A stretch of DNA of 64,000 nucleotides from Roseomonas sp. CECT 9278 (GTDB taxonomy: Bacteria; Pseudomonadota; Alphaproteobacteria; Acetobacterales; Acetobacteraceae). Made by a program: the position numbers and the translations under genes. The notes under the pieces are model-generated. The model searched no databases, was not told where the DNA came from, and was given only the letters and a program-made list of their open reading frames with translations. This document shows positions 17,037 through 25,527 of this stretch, in pieces (the stretch's first letter is position 1; each line of letters starts with the position of its first letter). The stretch covers positions 182,406 through 246,405 of the forward strand of contig NZ_CAKKLX010000001.1 in NCBI RefSeq assembly GCF_918698155.1, written 5' to 3'.

Positions 17037-17840
17037 ATGAATGATCAAAGAGACCGCGCCGTTGCGCTACGACTGATCGCCGCTGGCGTCGTCTATCCGA
17101 ATGGCACGCGCGCACTTCATTCCACGAGTCTCGACTTCGCTGAGGGCGCCTTCACCGTGCTGCTCGGCCCTTCGGGCGCCGGGAAATCCACCCTGCTGCG
17201 CAGCCTCAACGGCCTTGTGCCGCTCAGCGAGGGGCATGTGGAGACGAGCCGCCTTGGCGTGGTGCGCGGCACGCGCGGCTGGCGTGAGCACCGCCGCTCC
17301 ACCGGCATGGTGTTCCAGCAACACCAGTTGATCGGCCGGCTGACCGCCTTCGCCAATGTGTTAACCGGCCGCCTGGGCCACCACTCGACCCTGCGCAGCC
17401 TGCTGCCGCTTTCGCCCGCCGAGAAGCACCTCGCACTGGACGCGCTGGAGCGCGTGGGCCTGCTGGAATTTGCGCTGCGCCGCGCCGACCAGCTCTCCGG
17501 CGGGCAGCAGCAGCGCGTGGGCATCGCGCGCGCACTCGCCCAGGCGCCCAACCTGATCCTGGCCGACGAGCCCGTGGCCTCGCTCGACCCCGCCACCTCC
17601 GAGCGCGTGCTGGCCCTGCTGCACGACATCTGCCGGCAGGACGGGCTCTCCGCCATCGTCTCGCTGCACCAGGTCGACCTCGCCCGCCAGTTCGCCGACC
17701 GCATCATCGGCATCGGTGGCGGGCGCGTTGTGTTCGACGGACCGCCCAAGGATCTCGATGAGGCAGCGATCCGCCGCATCTACGGCGGCACCGCGCCCAC
17801 CCCCGTACATGCCACCCGCATCTTGGAGACCACGCCATGA
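17037..17840 (+). CDS. ptxA: Phosphite/phosphonate ABC transporter ATP-binding protein
   Basis: The product is 267 residues of the PhnC/PtxA type. Walker A GPSGAGKST (44-52), Q-loop at 93-98, signature LSGGQQQR (153-160) and Walker B LILADEP (173-179) are all intact. The start at 17037 is preferred to a GTG at 17025 because GGAG lies at the right distance. It overlaps the binding-protein gene by four bases (ATGA). It energises import of phosphite, possibly also phosphonates. Confidence 0.9.
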   Translation: MNDQRDRAVALRLIAAGVVYPNGTRALHSTSLDFAEGAFTVLLGPSGAGKSTLLRSLNGLVPLSEGHVETSRLGVVRGTRGWREHRRSTGMVFQQHQLIGRLTAFANVLTGRLGHHSTLRSLLPLSPAEKHLALDALERVGLLEFALRRADQLSGGQQQRVGIARALAQAPNLILADEPVASLDPATSERVLALLHDICRQDGLSAIVSLHQVDLARQFADRIIGIGGGRVVFDGPPKDLDEAAIRRIYGGTAPTPVHATRILETTP

Positions 17841-18706
17841 ACCGCCGCTCCCTGCTCGCCGCACCGCTGCTGCTGCCGGCGCTGGCCGCGACCCAGGCCC
17901 ATGCCCAGGCGCAGAACCCCACTCGCCTGCGCATGGCGCTGCTGCCAGACGAGAACGCCTCCACCATCATCCAGAACGCGCAGCCGCTGCGCACGCATCT
18001 GATGCAGGCGCTGGGCCGTGACGTGCAGGTGGTGGTGACGACCGACTACTCCTCCATGATCGAGGCGATGCGCTTCGGCCGCATCGAGATCGCGTATTTC
18101 GGGCCGTTCTCCTACGTGCTGGCGAAGTCCCGCGCCGAGGGCATCGAGCCCTTCGCCGTGGGTGTCGAGCGCGGCTCGCCCACCTATCGCTCCATCATCA
18201 TCGCAACCGCCGACGGTCCGGTGAAGAAGCTGGAGGATGTGCGCGGCCACCCGATGGCCTTCGGCGACCAGGCCTCCACCTCCTCGCACCTGGTGCCGCG
18301 CGCCACCATCCTGCGCCGCACCGGCCTGGTGGGCGAGCGCGACTTCCGCGTGGTGCATGTCGGCACGCATGACGCGGTGGCCCGCACCGTGCAGTCGGGC
18401 CGCGCCCCGGTCGGCGCGCTGTCGGAGCTGATTTTCCATTCGCTGCTGGCACGGAATGTCATCCAGCGCGAGCGGCTGGTGGACGTCGCCTTCTCCGATC
18501 CCATCCCCAACTACCCGATGGTGATGCAGGGCAACCTGGCGCCCGAGCTGAAGCAGGCCATCCGCAATGCTTTCCTAAACCTGCGCGACGGTGAGTTGCT
18601 GCGTAACTTCCGCGTGGAGGGCTTCGCCGCCACTGACGACGCTGCTTACGACGTGCTGCGCGAGACGGCGCGCATCCTGAACCTTGACCTCGGTCGGATG
18701 AGCTGA
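17837..18706 (+). CDS. ptxB: Phosphite/phosphonate-binding periplasmic protein
   Basis: The product is 289 residues with a signal peptide (MNRRSLLAAPLLLPALAATQ, cut after about residue 24). The mature part is a PhnD/PtxB-type solute-binding protein: the LLPDENAS start, a ligand-loop region with TDYSSMIEAMRFG and AYFGPFSYVLA, and the Ser/Thr-rich STSSHL anion site. It delivers phosphite to the PtxA/PtxC transporter. The stop overlaps the permease start (TGATG). Confidence 0.9.
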   Translation: MNRRSLLAAPLLLPALAATQAHAQAQNPTRLRMALLPDENASTIIQNAQPLRTHLMQALGRDVQVVVTTDYSSMIEAMRFGRIEIAYFGPFSYVLAKSRAEGIEPFAVGVERGSPTYRSIIIATADGPVKKLEDVRGHPMAFGDQASTSSHLVPRATILRRTGLVGERDFRVVHVGTHDAVARTVQSGRAPVGALSELIFHSLLARNVIQRERLVDVAFSDPIPNYPMVMQGNLAPELKQAIRNAFLNLRDGELLRNFRVEGFAATDDAAYDVLRETARILNLDLGRMS

Positions 18707-19506
18707 TGTCGGGGACAATGCAACAGGGCATCCTGGCGGCCGAGCGTGCCGACGGGCGCCGCCAGGCGCTGCTGGTGGCAGGCGTGCTGGCGATCTGCGT
18801 CGCGGCGCTCGCCATCACGGGTTTCTTCGACGCGCAGCGCTTCGCCGAGGGCATTCCGGCGCTGGCGCAGCTCGGCTCGGAGATGTTCCCGCCGGATTTC
18901 TCGCGCTGGCAATTCTGGATGAGGCCGCTGCTGGACACGCTGGCCATGTCCATTGCCGGCACCATCCTGGCGGTGATCCTCTCGCTACCGCTGGCGCTGC
19001 TGGCCGCGCCCAACACCACGCTGCACCCGGCGCTGGGGCACGTCACGCGGTTGGTGCTCTCCTTCCTGCGCTCGGTGCCGGAACTGATCCTCGGCATTAT
19101 CTTCGTGGCGGCGGTGGGCTTCGGCGCGCTGCCTGGCGTGCTGGCGCTGGCGCTGCATTCGGTGGGCATGGTCGGAAAGTTCTACGCTGAGGCCATCGAG
19201 CACGCGGATCCGCGTCCGGTGGAGGCCGCGCGCGCGGCCGGTGCCACGCGCGTTCAGGTCATTACCAAGGCTGTGCTGCCGCAGGTGCTGCCGCAACTGG
19301 CCGACATCACCATCTACCGCTGGGAATACCACTTCCGTGCCTCGACCGTGCTGGGCATCGTGGGGGCGGGCGGCATCGGCTTCGAGCTGATCGCAGCACT
19401 TCGCCTAATCGCCTATGACCAGGTAGCGGCCATTCTCATCACCATCCTGGCCTGCGTCGTGGTGGTGGACAGCCTGGGCGCAGCTCTGCGACGGCGGCTC
19501 AAGTAA
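18706..19506 (+). CDS. ptxC: Phosphite/phosphonate ABC transporter permease
   Basis: The product is 266 residues with about six membrane helices and the permease EAA loop (EAARAAGATRVQVITKAVLPQVLPQ region, residues ~165-190). It is full length for PhnE/PtxC, unlike the broken relative at 54076. It is the last gene of the ptxABC operon; a strong hairpin follows at 19540. Confidence 0.9.
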   Translation: MSGTMQQGILAAERADGRRQALLVAGVLAICVAALAITGFFDAQRFAEGIPALAQLGSEMFPPDFSRWQFWMRPLLDTLAMSIAGTILAVILSLPLALLAAPNTTLHPALGHVTRLVLSFLRSVPELILGIIFVAAVGFGALPGVLALALHSVGMVGKFYAEAIEHADPRPVEAARAAGATRVQVITKAVLPQVLPQLADITIYRWEYHFRASTVLGIVGAGGIGFELIAALRLIAYDQVAAILITILACVVVVDSLGAALRRRLK

Positions 19507-19539
19507 GGGCCGAAGAGCTCGCCGCGACGGGTGCCCCCG

Positions 19540-19565
19540 GCCGGGCACGGGAAGCCGTGCCCGGC
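19540..19565 (+). terminator. Hairpin terminator after ptxC
   Basis: A perfect 11-bp stem (GCCGGGCACGG / CCGTGCCCGGC) with a GAAG loop lies 34 bases after the ptxC stop. There is no clear T-run, common in very GC-rich genomes, so factor-independent strength is uncertain. Confidence 0.55.
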
Positions 19566-19675
19566 AGCCGCGCGAGAGCAGAGCGATCATCGGCAGAAGC
19601 CGCTTGTACCGAGTCGCACGTCCGCCGCCAGCGATCGTCGATGCACCCACGCGTCATCCACGTTCCGATTAGAAC

Positions 19676-20260
19676 TCAGTGGAAGTGCTGGCCTCGCGCC
19701 ATGGCAAGGTGATGCGGCTGGTGGTGGGCGCCGCTGACAAGAAGCCCGATGAAGCCAAGCCCACGGACGCGCACGACCTCCCCCGGATCAGCGGACGTCA
19801 CTGTGAGCCGAATGCCATCGTGCAGCACCTCCGTGCGGGCACGCCAGGCAGGCAGCTGGTCCAGTTCACGGGCGTGGGCCGGGATCATGCGCAGAATGGC
19901 GTCGAGCGTCCGGCCGGTACCGGTCACCGCGATCTCGATCCCACCGTCAACGGGGCGCTCCGCGGCGACGGCCTTGAGCGTGACCTCGTTCATGTCGATG
20001 AGGTGCTCGCGCAATGCGGCGAGGGTCACCTTGGACCAATCGGTCGTGGGGTCGGCCTCCAGGATGCGGACGATCTCCTGGATCGTGCCGAAGGCGTCCT
20101 GGCCGGGCAGCGTCGGTGTTGCGGCTGTAGCCGGCCGGTGCATCCCCGCGTGACCGTGGGGCGGAGCCTGGGCTGCCACGGGCGCAAGATGCAGCGCGCC
20201 GAGGGCGCCTGCAGCGGTGAGGATAGCCATAGCCATGATGGCGAAGTGCTTTGGCGACAT
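19676..20260 (-). CDS. Exported protein of unknown function beside molybdate transporter
   Basis: The start at 20260 gives 194 residues with a signal-like N-terminus (KHFAIMAMAILTAAGALGAL). The mature part begins with His/Pro/Gly (PPHGHAGMHRP) and continues into a soluble domain (IQEIVRILEADPTTDWSKV). An ATG at 20314 would add 18 poor residues. The C-terminus is His-rich (GAHHQPHHLAMARGQHFH). Family not recognised; its order with MOT1 and Crp/Fnr genes suggests anion or metal handling, but that is a guess. Confidence 0.6.
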   Translation of the reverse strand: MSPKHFAIMAMAILTAAGALGALHLAPVAAQAPPHGHAGMHRPATAATPTLPGQDAFGTIQEIVRILEADPTTDWSKVTLAALREHLIDMNEVTLKAVAAERPVDGGIEIAVTGTGRTLDAILRMIPAHARELDQLPAWRARTEVLHDGIRLTVTSADPGEVVRVRGLGFIGLLVSGAHHQPHHLAMARGQHFH

Positions 20261-20359
20261 GAAGTGCTCCGCGGAAACGTGTTGCTGGACAAGGTACGGC
20301 CTCCCGCCATGCAAAGCGTATGACTGCGGTCATGTGGGATCGGTATCGGCTCCCTTGAT

Positions 20360-21502
20360 CTAGACTTCGTCAGCGCGCCGCCTGGGACGCAGACTCGTTC
20401 GGGCCCATTCCGCGATCCAGCCGGCCGCGATGCCAAGCGCGGGGTTCAGTGCGAAGGTCGCGACTGCGGCGGCGGCGATGGCCGGCCGGCACTCGCTGCG
20501 GACCTCGAGCAGCCGCCGCGACAGAGCGAGATCACTGCCAGCGAGGATCAACAACGCGCCGAGCGCACCCGATGGAACCACCGCGAGCAGGCGAGCCGCG
20601 TCCTCCGCGAAGAACAGGCCCATCGGCAGCAGCAGCGCGCCGAGCAGGACCGGCGCCCAGCCGGTGCGCGCCCCGAAGCGATGCTGTGCAATCAGCCCCC
20701 CCGCGCCATGGCACATCGGCAGGGCCCCAAAGGGCGTGAGCAGCACATTCGCTCCGCCCGTGACCAAGCCGAGCCGGCGTTCAGAGGCATGCGCCGCCGA
20801 GGCGGGCGGGAACATCTCGCGGACCAAAAGGGCGGGCAGCAGCACGGCATTGGCGAGCGTGAGCGGCAGTTGCGGCAACGCGCCGAACAGCAGCCCGTGC
20901 CAGGCCTCCTCGCCGCTGCCTGGCAAAACGAGCGGCGGCATGGCGAAGGCTACCGAGGGCATCGGCGGCAGCGCCGTGCCTGCGGCGAGATCCACGGCAA
21001 TGGCGGCTGCGAGGGCAAGCGGCACCGAAGGGAGACGTGGGACGAGCCGCGGCAGGCCGAGCAGCAGGACCAGGGCGATGCCCGCTGTGAGCGGCCCCGC
21101 CCAGACAAGCCCGATCCCGATCCATGCCATGCTGGCGCCCACGCCGAGTTGCAGACCCAGCACCGCAGAGCGCGGAACGACGCGCGCCGCCCAGGCCGTT
21201 GCACCCGATAGCGTCAGCGCCAGCAGGATCAGCCCGCCCGCGATCCCCGCGGCTGCAACCTCGCCCGGCACCAGCCCGCCGGCGATCACGAGGGCGCCGA
21301 CCGCCTTCATCGGCTGCACCGGCATCGGCAGGCGGTAGATGACACCGGTCGCGATGAGGAACACGCCGAAACCCACCAGCACGCCGCCGGCCGACATGCC
21401 CGCAACCGCGACTGCGCCGAGCAAGACAGGCAGCAAGGTACCAAGGTCGCCGAAGGCGCCGCCCACCTCGCCGGCAATCGAGGGGCGTGCGGTGGGCTTC
21501 AT
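20360..21502 (-). CDS. MOT1-family molybdate/sulfate transporter
   Basis: The product is 380 residues, mostly membrane, with both MOT1 hallmark motifs: AFGDLGTLLPV near residue 16 with PMPVQPMKAVGA, and PMCHGAGGLIAQHRFGARTG near residue 270. This family (PF16983 type) imports molybdate or sulfate at high affinity. It overlaps the start of the Crp/Fnr gene, forming a two-gene unit. Molybdate is slightly favoured because MoaB and NO/denitrification genes occur in the same window; the substrate is not proven. Confidence 0.85.
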   Translation of the reverse strand: MKPTARPSIAGEVGGAFGDLGTLLPVLLGAVAVAGMSAGGVLVGFGVFLIATGVIYRLPMPVQPMKAVGALVIAGGLVPGEVAAAGIAGGLILLALTLSGATAWAARVVPRSAVLGLQLGVGASMAWIGIGLVWAGPLTAGIALVLLLGLPRLVPRLPSVPLALAAAIAVDLAAGTALPPMPSVAFAMPPLVLPGSGEEAWHGLLFGALPQLPLTLANAVLLPALLVREMFPPASAAHASERRLGLVTGGANVLLTPFGALPMCHGAGGLIAQHRFGARTGWAPVLLGALLLPMGLFFAEDAARLLAVVPSGALGALLILAGSDLALSRRLLEVRSECRPAIAAAAVATFALNPALGIAAGWIAEWARTSLRPRRRADEV

Positions 21503-22098
21503 GCTGCGGCCACCACGGGCAGGTGCACGCTGCCGTCATCGTCGCGCCGAAGCCGTCCCGCCCGTTCCAAACGGGCAAGGGCGCGGTATGTCGCTTCGTG
21601 TGACAGGCCCAGTTCCGCTGCCAGGGTCTTCCAGGACCTATCGAGCCGCCGCGAACCGTCAGGCTCCGACGGCAGGGCATGCAGCACGTCGAGGATCCGA
21701 TCCGCCGCGTGAGGCAGGGCCAGGCGCTCAGCCCTCGCACGCTCCGCGACAAGGCGCGCTGCCAGGTGTGCCGCGATGCGCCAGCCAAGCGATGGATCGG
21801 TCTCGGCCGCCCGCCGCAGATCTGATGCTGCAAACACCGTCACACGGCTCGGCACCGCGGCGACAGCGTCGCAATGATGGTGGGTCTCGAAGAGCGAGGC
21901 CTCTGCGAAGGTGTCGCCAGGCCCGGCGCGATGCAGCACCAGCCGGCGCCCTTCTGGCGAAGTGCGGATGAGTTCCAGCGTCCCGTCCTGCACGAGAACA
22001 AGGCCGAGGGCAGGATCGCCGGCGAAGAAAAGTTGGTAGCCCCTTGCCAGAGCGACATCACGGCCGGGTGGAAGGGTGCTGAGGAGATCGAGGCTCAT
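21499..22098 (-). CDS. Crp/Fnr-family transcriptional regulator
   Basis: The ATG at 22098 gives 199 residues; an upstream ATG at 22155 adds an unlikely N-terminus. Residues ~10-115 form the cyclic-nucleotide-like beta-barrel (LVLVQDGTLELIRTS, then LVLHRAGPGDTFAEASLFE), and the C-terminal part a Crp-type helix-turn-helix (WKTLAAELGLSHEATYRALARLE). No [4Fe-4S] Cys set of Fnr is seen, so it is not an oxygen sensor of that kind. It overlaps the MOT1 gene and probably controls it. Confidence 0.8.
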   Translation of the reverse strand: MSLDLLSTLPPGRDVALARGYQLFFAGDPALGLVLVQDGTLELIRTSPEGRRLVLHRAGPGDTFAEASLFETHHHCDAVAAVPSRVTVFAASDLRRAAETDPSLGWRIAAHLAARLVAERARAERLALPHAADRILDVLHALPSEPDGSRRLDRSWKTLAAELGLSHEATYRALARLERAGRLRRDDDGSVHLPVVAAA

Positions 22099-22780
22099 GT
22101 GACCGCGATCATATAGAGTGGTGGTGCGCTGCGCGATCCTCCCGATGGACCGCAAGGTAGTGATTTTCTGCTGGGCGTGACGCTGGTCTTGCCGACGACG
22201 GCTCAGACCCGCACCGCGGGAGCGTAGCGTTGCACACCGGGCGATGACTCAGACGGCGAGACGCGTCTCATAAACACCAGAGAAGGTTGGAATCCGGTTC
22301 CCACCGCTGCTCCAATACTCTCTCTCACAACCTGTCTCTCCCACACGGCAGTCCGCGCTGGGGCGCAGGTTTGGCCGTGGTCTGTGAACGAACCTTGATG
22401 GTTCGAAGTCACAACAACCGGCGAGTTCGGACGGGAGAGAGTGGAGAGTCTCCAAACCTTGAGGGTAGGCTGCTTTTATCCTCAAGCTTAAGCCATTGAA
22501 CTATGGGCGAGTTTTTCTGGCTTGGCATCCGAAATTCAGTAATCCGATTGCCTCAGCAAGCTTGCATTGCGGCGAATCGTTGATCGACCACCAAGCATCT
22601 TTGCGGCATCGAGGTGCCGCCTCACCCCGCCGCACGGGACGTCCATGGACGACAAGGACCGCGTATTCGCCCGCTTCAGGGACGACAAGCCCGAAGCTTC
22701 TGATCGCCGTGAACTTCTGACCATTCCACGTCGCGCAGGTGCTTCCGGCAGCAGAGTGGTCGAGGTCGTGCGTGTCCGAT
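22099..22780. other. Gene-poor junction with repeats, no supported gene
   Basis: About 680 bases between the Crp/Fnr gene and the methylase fragment carry no convincing protein. Composition is less GC-rich than around it, especially at 22450-22600. It contains a GAGACGCGTCTC palindrome (22258-22269) and one copy of a 38-base repeat (22277-22314). It is the left part of a mobile-element graveyard. Confidence 0.6.
22277..22314. repeat. Dispersed 38-base repeat, copy 1
   Basis: Begins CCAGAGAAGGTTGGA and ends CACCGCTGCTCCA. It matches 34285-34322 at 37 of 38 positions in the same orientation. Both copies lie in relic zones. Its origin (element end, attachment site or RNA gene fragment) is unknown. 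Confidence 0.7.
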
Positions 22781-22966
22781 CCGGTGGTGCTGTCAGAGAT
22801 CTACGATCCCTTCCTCGGCAGCGGCACGACGCTGATCGCCGCGGAGACGACCGGGCGGGTCTGCCACGCGGTGGATATCGATCCGCGCTATGTCGATGTG
22901 GCGATCCAGCGTTGGCAGCGCATACCCGGCAAGGTGAAGCCACCGCGCCCGGCGCGTCGACAGTGA
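22781..22966 (+). pseudogene. C-terminal fragment of a DNA (adenine/cytosine-N4) methylase
   Basis: A short frame preserves the SAM-site end of a site-specific methylase: DPFLGSGTTLIAAE, then DIDPRYVDVAIQRWQ. The catalytic motif (DPPY/NPPY type) and the rest are missing upstream, so it is inactive. Phage-encoded methylases often end this way, in keeping with neighbouring phage pieces. Confidence 0.75.
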
Positions 22967-23059
22967 TCTTTCAGCGAGGGTCGGCGGTGACTCCGAATGC
23001 GCTCTTGACGGAGGTGCTGGGTCGCCACGGTCGTTAGCGGCGGACGAGAGGCGAGCCCT

Positions 23060-23455
23060 TCACTGGATCGGCAGCCGGATTTCCGCCTCCTGGAGCGCCG
23101 GTACGAACTCGAAGAACCGATCGCCGGGGTATTCGGCCTGCTGGTCGGCGTCCGTGTACCGCCGCACCTCCGCCCGCTCGAGGTCCACCAGCCGGCTTTC
23201 GCAGGCCAGTGCCACGGAGGGCTCGGCGCCGTCCGTCACCTCCATCGTGTCCATCAGCCCCGCCCAGAGCGGAAACGGGTCCGCCACGAAGGCGCCCTGC
23301 GCATCCAGCAGCGCACCGCACAGCGTGACCGGCCGCAGCCGATAGCTGCGGTCGGCCAGCGCGATATCCACCACCTCCTGCGGCACCGGCGAGAGCGCGA
23401 GCGTCAGGCGGACGGCGCGCAACTCCACCGTCTCCTCCACATCCGAGATCGCGTC
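23060..23455 (-). pseudogene. Inverted partial copy of the tail gene at 761-1327
   Basis: Translated on the minus strand, this equals residues ~60-188 of the tail protein at 761-1327, with only a few amino-acid changes (E to D, W to C, N to I near the end) and about 92-93% base identity by eye. It keeps the original stop. The upstream third of the gene is missing, and the copy is joined at about 23455 to a RepA-like ATPase piece. It is a relic of a related but separate phage or GTA-type element. Confidence 0.85.
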
Positions 23456-23860
23456 ACGTCCTGTTGGTAGTAGATGCGCCATGCTTCGTTCCGCAGAGCA
23501 CCCACCGCGCTGGCACCCTCCGCTGCGATGTATGCCACCCGTTCGGGCTTGATGGGCTTGCCGCGCCACTCCATGCCGTAGGCGATGGCATTGGCCACAT
23601 GCAGGGCGAGGAACGATTTCAGCGATGCTGGCGGCCCGTAGATGGTGGCCATCGTATCGCGCTGAATCACATCCGGGATCACGCGCCCGGCTTCGGGATG
23701 CCCACGCCGAACCCACATCGCATGCAGGACGTCGTGGACGACCGGACGCATCCCGATCCGCCGAGACCTCCCAGATTTCGTCCTCGGGCCATCACGCCGA
23801 CCGGCATGCTCGACGATGATGGAGCCACGGTTCCAGTCGACGTGGCGCCAGCCGCGGCGC
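23456..23860 (-). pseudogene. Joined fragments: tyrosine recombinase end and RepA-like AAA ATPase
   Basis: On the minus strand, 23860-23664 encodes a tyrosine-recombinase-like piece (WRHVDWNRGSIIVEHA, then TKSGRSRRIGMRPVVHDVLHAM), lacking the catalytic His/Tyr end. It runs in frame into 23661-23462, a phage/plasmid RepA-like ATPase start with a Walker A variant (YGPPASLKSF) and VAYIAAEG. Both are cut short, so the product cannot be functional. The head-to-tail joins indicate several deletions in a former integrated element. Confidence 0.7.
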
Positions 23861-24088
23861 CGGGCCTGATGGCATGGAACATCTCCGCGGCGACATTCGA
23901 CCCGGCGGCGGCGACGCTCTCGGTCGGGGTGACGAAGCCGCGGATAGCCTGATGAAGGCACAAAGCCTGACCGGCATCCTGAAGGCCATCGCGGCGTCGT
24001 AGTGGCCCCAACGGTCAGCAGCGCCCCACGCTCGAAGCATTGGACCGAGTAGCATGGGAAGGTGCCGGCTTTCATTCTCGTTCGCGCT

Positions 24089-24613
24089 CTAACCGAGCCC
24101 TTCGCGTTCAAGCCGATCGAACTCGGCGATGAGCCGAGCGAGCCGGTCCAACAAGGCTGCATTGGCCTCGGCGAGGTCCGTTGCGACCAGCGCACTTCCG
24201 CTGCCGTCGAAGGCGAGCCTCCAGGTGCGATCTTCCGCCTGTTCGACCCAGCCGCGGCGACGGAATGCCTCGAGCTTGCGGCGCACCGTCTCGCGGGGGA
24301 TGCCTGTAAGATCGGCCAGGCGCTGCGCGTTTGTTGCGGCATCGGCCGGACCGTCCTGCCCCTTGCGGGCGTCGCGGCTCCGACCCTGGCCCCTTGCAAA
24401 GCGCGCCCTCTGCCCGACCGGGCCCAGGCCGAACGCGGCGAGCAGCAGCGCGTCGTCCAGGTCCCCCATCTGCCGACGCAGATCCGACATGTGTGAAACG
24501 AAGAAGATCGACCATGCGAGGTGGTATTCAGGAAAGCGTGCCCGATAGGCGCGGATGAAGCCGTCTGCGGCGCGATGATCGCCATTCGGCCCGCCTGGCC
24601 CCTCCGGTTTCAT
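24089..24613 (-). CDS. HTH-domain protein, unknown function
   Basis: The product is 174 residues. The N-terminal ~65 residues are helical (FIRAYRARFPEYHLAWSIFF), followed by a winged helix (RLADLTGIPRETVRRKLEAF, then RRRGWVEQAED, about residues 97-130) of MarR/GntR-like type. The C-terminal helix (LLDRLARLIAEFDRLER) may dimerise. It is intact and separate from the relics to its left. It lies divergent to the SDR operon at 24748 and could regulate it. Confidence 0.7.
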   Translation of the reverse strand: MKPEGPGGPNGDHRAADGFIRAYRARFPEYHLAWSIFFVSHMSDLRRQMGDLDDALLLAAFGLGPVGQRARFARGQGRSRDARKGQDGPADAATNAQRLADLTGIPRETVRRKLEAFRRRGWVEQAEDRTWRLAFDGSGSALVATDLAEANAALLDRLARLIAEFDRLEREGLG

Positions 24614-24747
24614 GCCTGGTTCCCGCCGTCGCCGCCGCCGGCGCGAAGCACTTCGCGCCAGACGCCCATTTTGGGCACCTACTGCCTTGCGGTGGAAGCC
24701 TCCTCTCGGCAGACCCCCCCGGCAAGCGCACGCTGGGGGAGATGTTC

Positions 24748-25509
24748 ATGGCTGTGGAGATGCGGCTCGATGGCCAGGTGGCCATCGTGACGGGTGCTGG
24801 CGCGGGCATCGGCCGCGCGTCGGCCGAGACGCTCGCCACGGCGGGCGCGGCCGTGGTGGTCAGCGACCGCGATGCCGCCACGGCACAGGCGGTCGCGGAC
24901 GCCATCAGCGCGCGCGGCGGCGATGCCATCGCCCGGGCCTGCGATGTGACCGACGAAGCCGCGCTGACCGCGCTGACGGATGCGGCCATCGCACGCTTCG
25001 GCCGGCTGGACATCCTGGTGAACAATGCCGGCGGCGGCGGACCCAAGCCCTTCGACATGCCGATGTCCGACTTCGACTGGGCCTACCGGCTGAACGTCTA
25101 TTCGGTGTTCCGCCTGTGCCAGCTGGCGGCGCCGCACATGCAGGCCGCTGGGGGCGGGGCGATCGTCAACATCTCCTCGATGGCCGGTGAGAACCGCAAT
25201 GCGCGTATGGCCTCCTACGCCTCGTCCAAGGCGGCGGTGAACCACCTGACGCGCAACATCGCCTTCGACCTCGGCCCGATGGGCATCCGCGTGAACGCCA
25301 TCGCACCCGGGGCCATCCGCACCGCCGCGCTGTCCAGCGTGCTCACGCCCGAGATCGAGAAGGCCATGCTGAAGCACACGCCGCTCGGCCGGCTTGGCGA
25401 GGCGTCGGATATCGCCAACGCGGTGCTTTTCCTCTGCTCTCCGTTGGCGACCTGGGTCAGCGGCCAGGTGCTGACGATCAGCGGCGGCGGCGTGCAGGAA
25501 CTGGATTGA
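24748..25509 (+). CDS. Short-chain dehydrogenase/reductase (3-oxoacyl-ACP reductase-like)
   Basis: Start 24748 is favoured over 24742 because GGGGGAG (24733-24739) is better spaced to it. The product is about 253 residues: Rossmann motif TGAGAGIG, NNAG, catalytic Ser in ISS, and YASSK for Tyr-x3-Lys (near residues 155-160), all intact. The substrate is unknown; classical SDRs act on acyl chains, sugars or steroids. It is followed 18 bases later by a second SDR. Confidence 0.85.
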   Translation: MAVEMRLDGQVAIVTGAGAGIGRASAETLATAGAAVVVSDRDAATAQAVADAISARGGDAIARACDVTDEAALTALTDAAIARFGRLDILVNNAGGGGPKPFDMPMSDFDWAYRLNVYSVFRLCQLAAPHMQAAGGGAIVNISSMAGENRNARMASYASSKAAVNHLTRNIAFDLGPMGIRVNAIAPGAIRTAALSSVLTPEIEKAMLKHTPLGRLGEASDIANAVLFLCSPLATWVSGQVLTISGGGVQELD

Positions 25510-25527
25510 AGCGGAAGGACGCACAGC

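Noticed and set aside
22277..22314. tRNA or tRNA fragment at the 38-base repeat
   Set aside because: I looked for a T-arm (GGTTCGAAT pattern) and acceptor stem; the bases do not form a cloverleaf.
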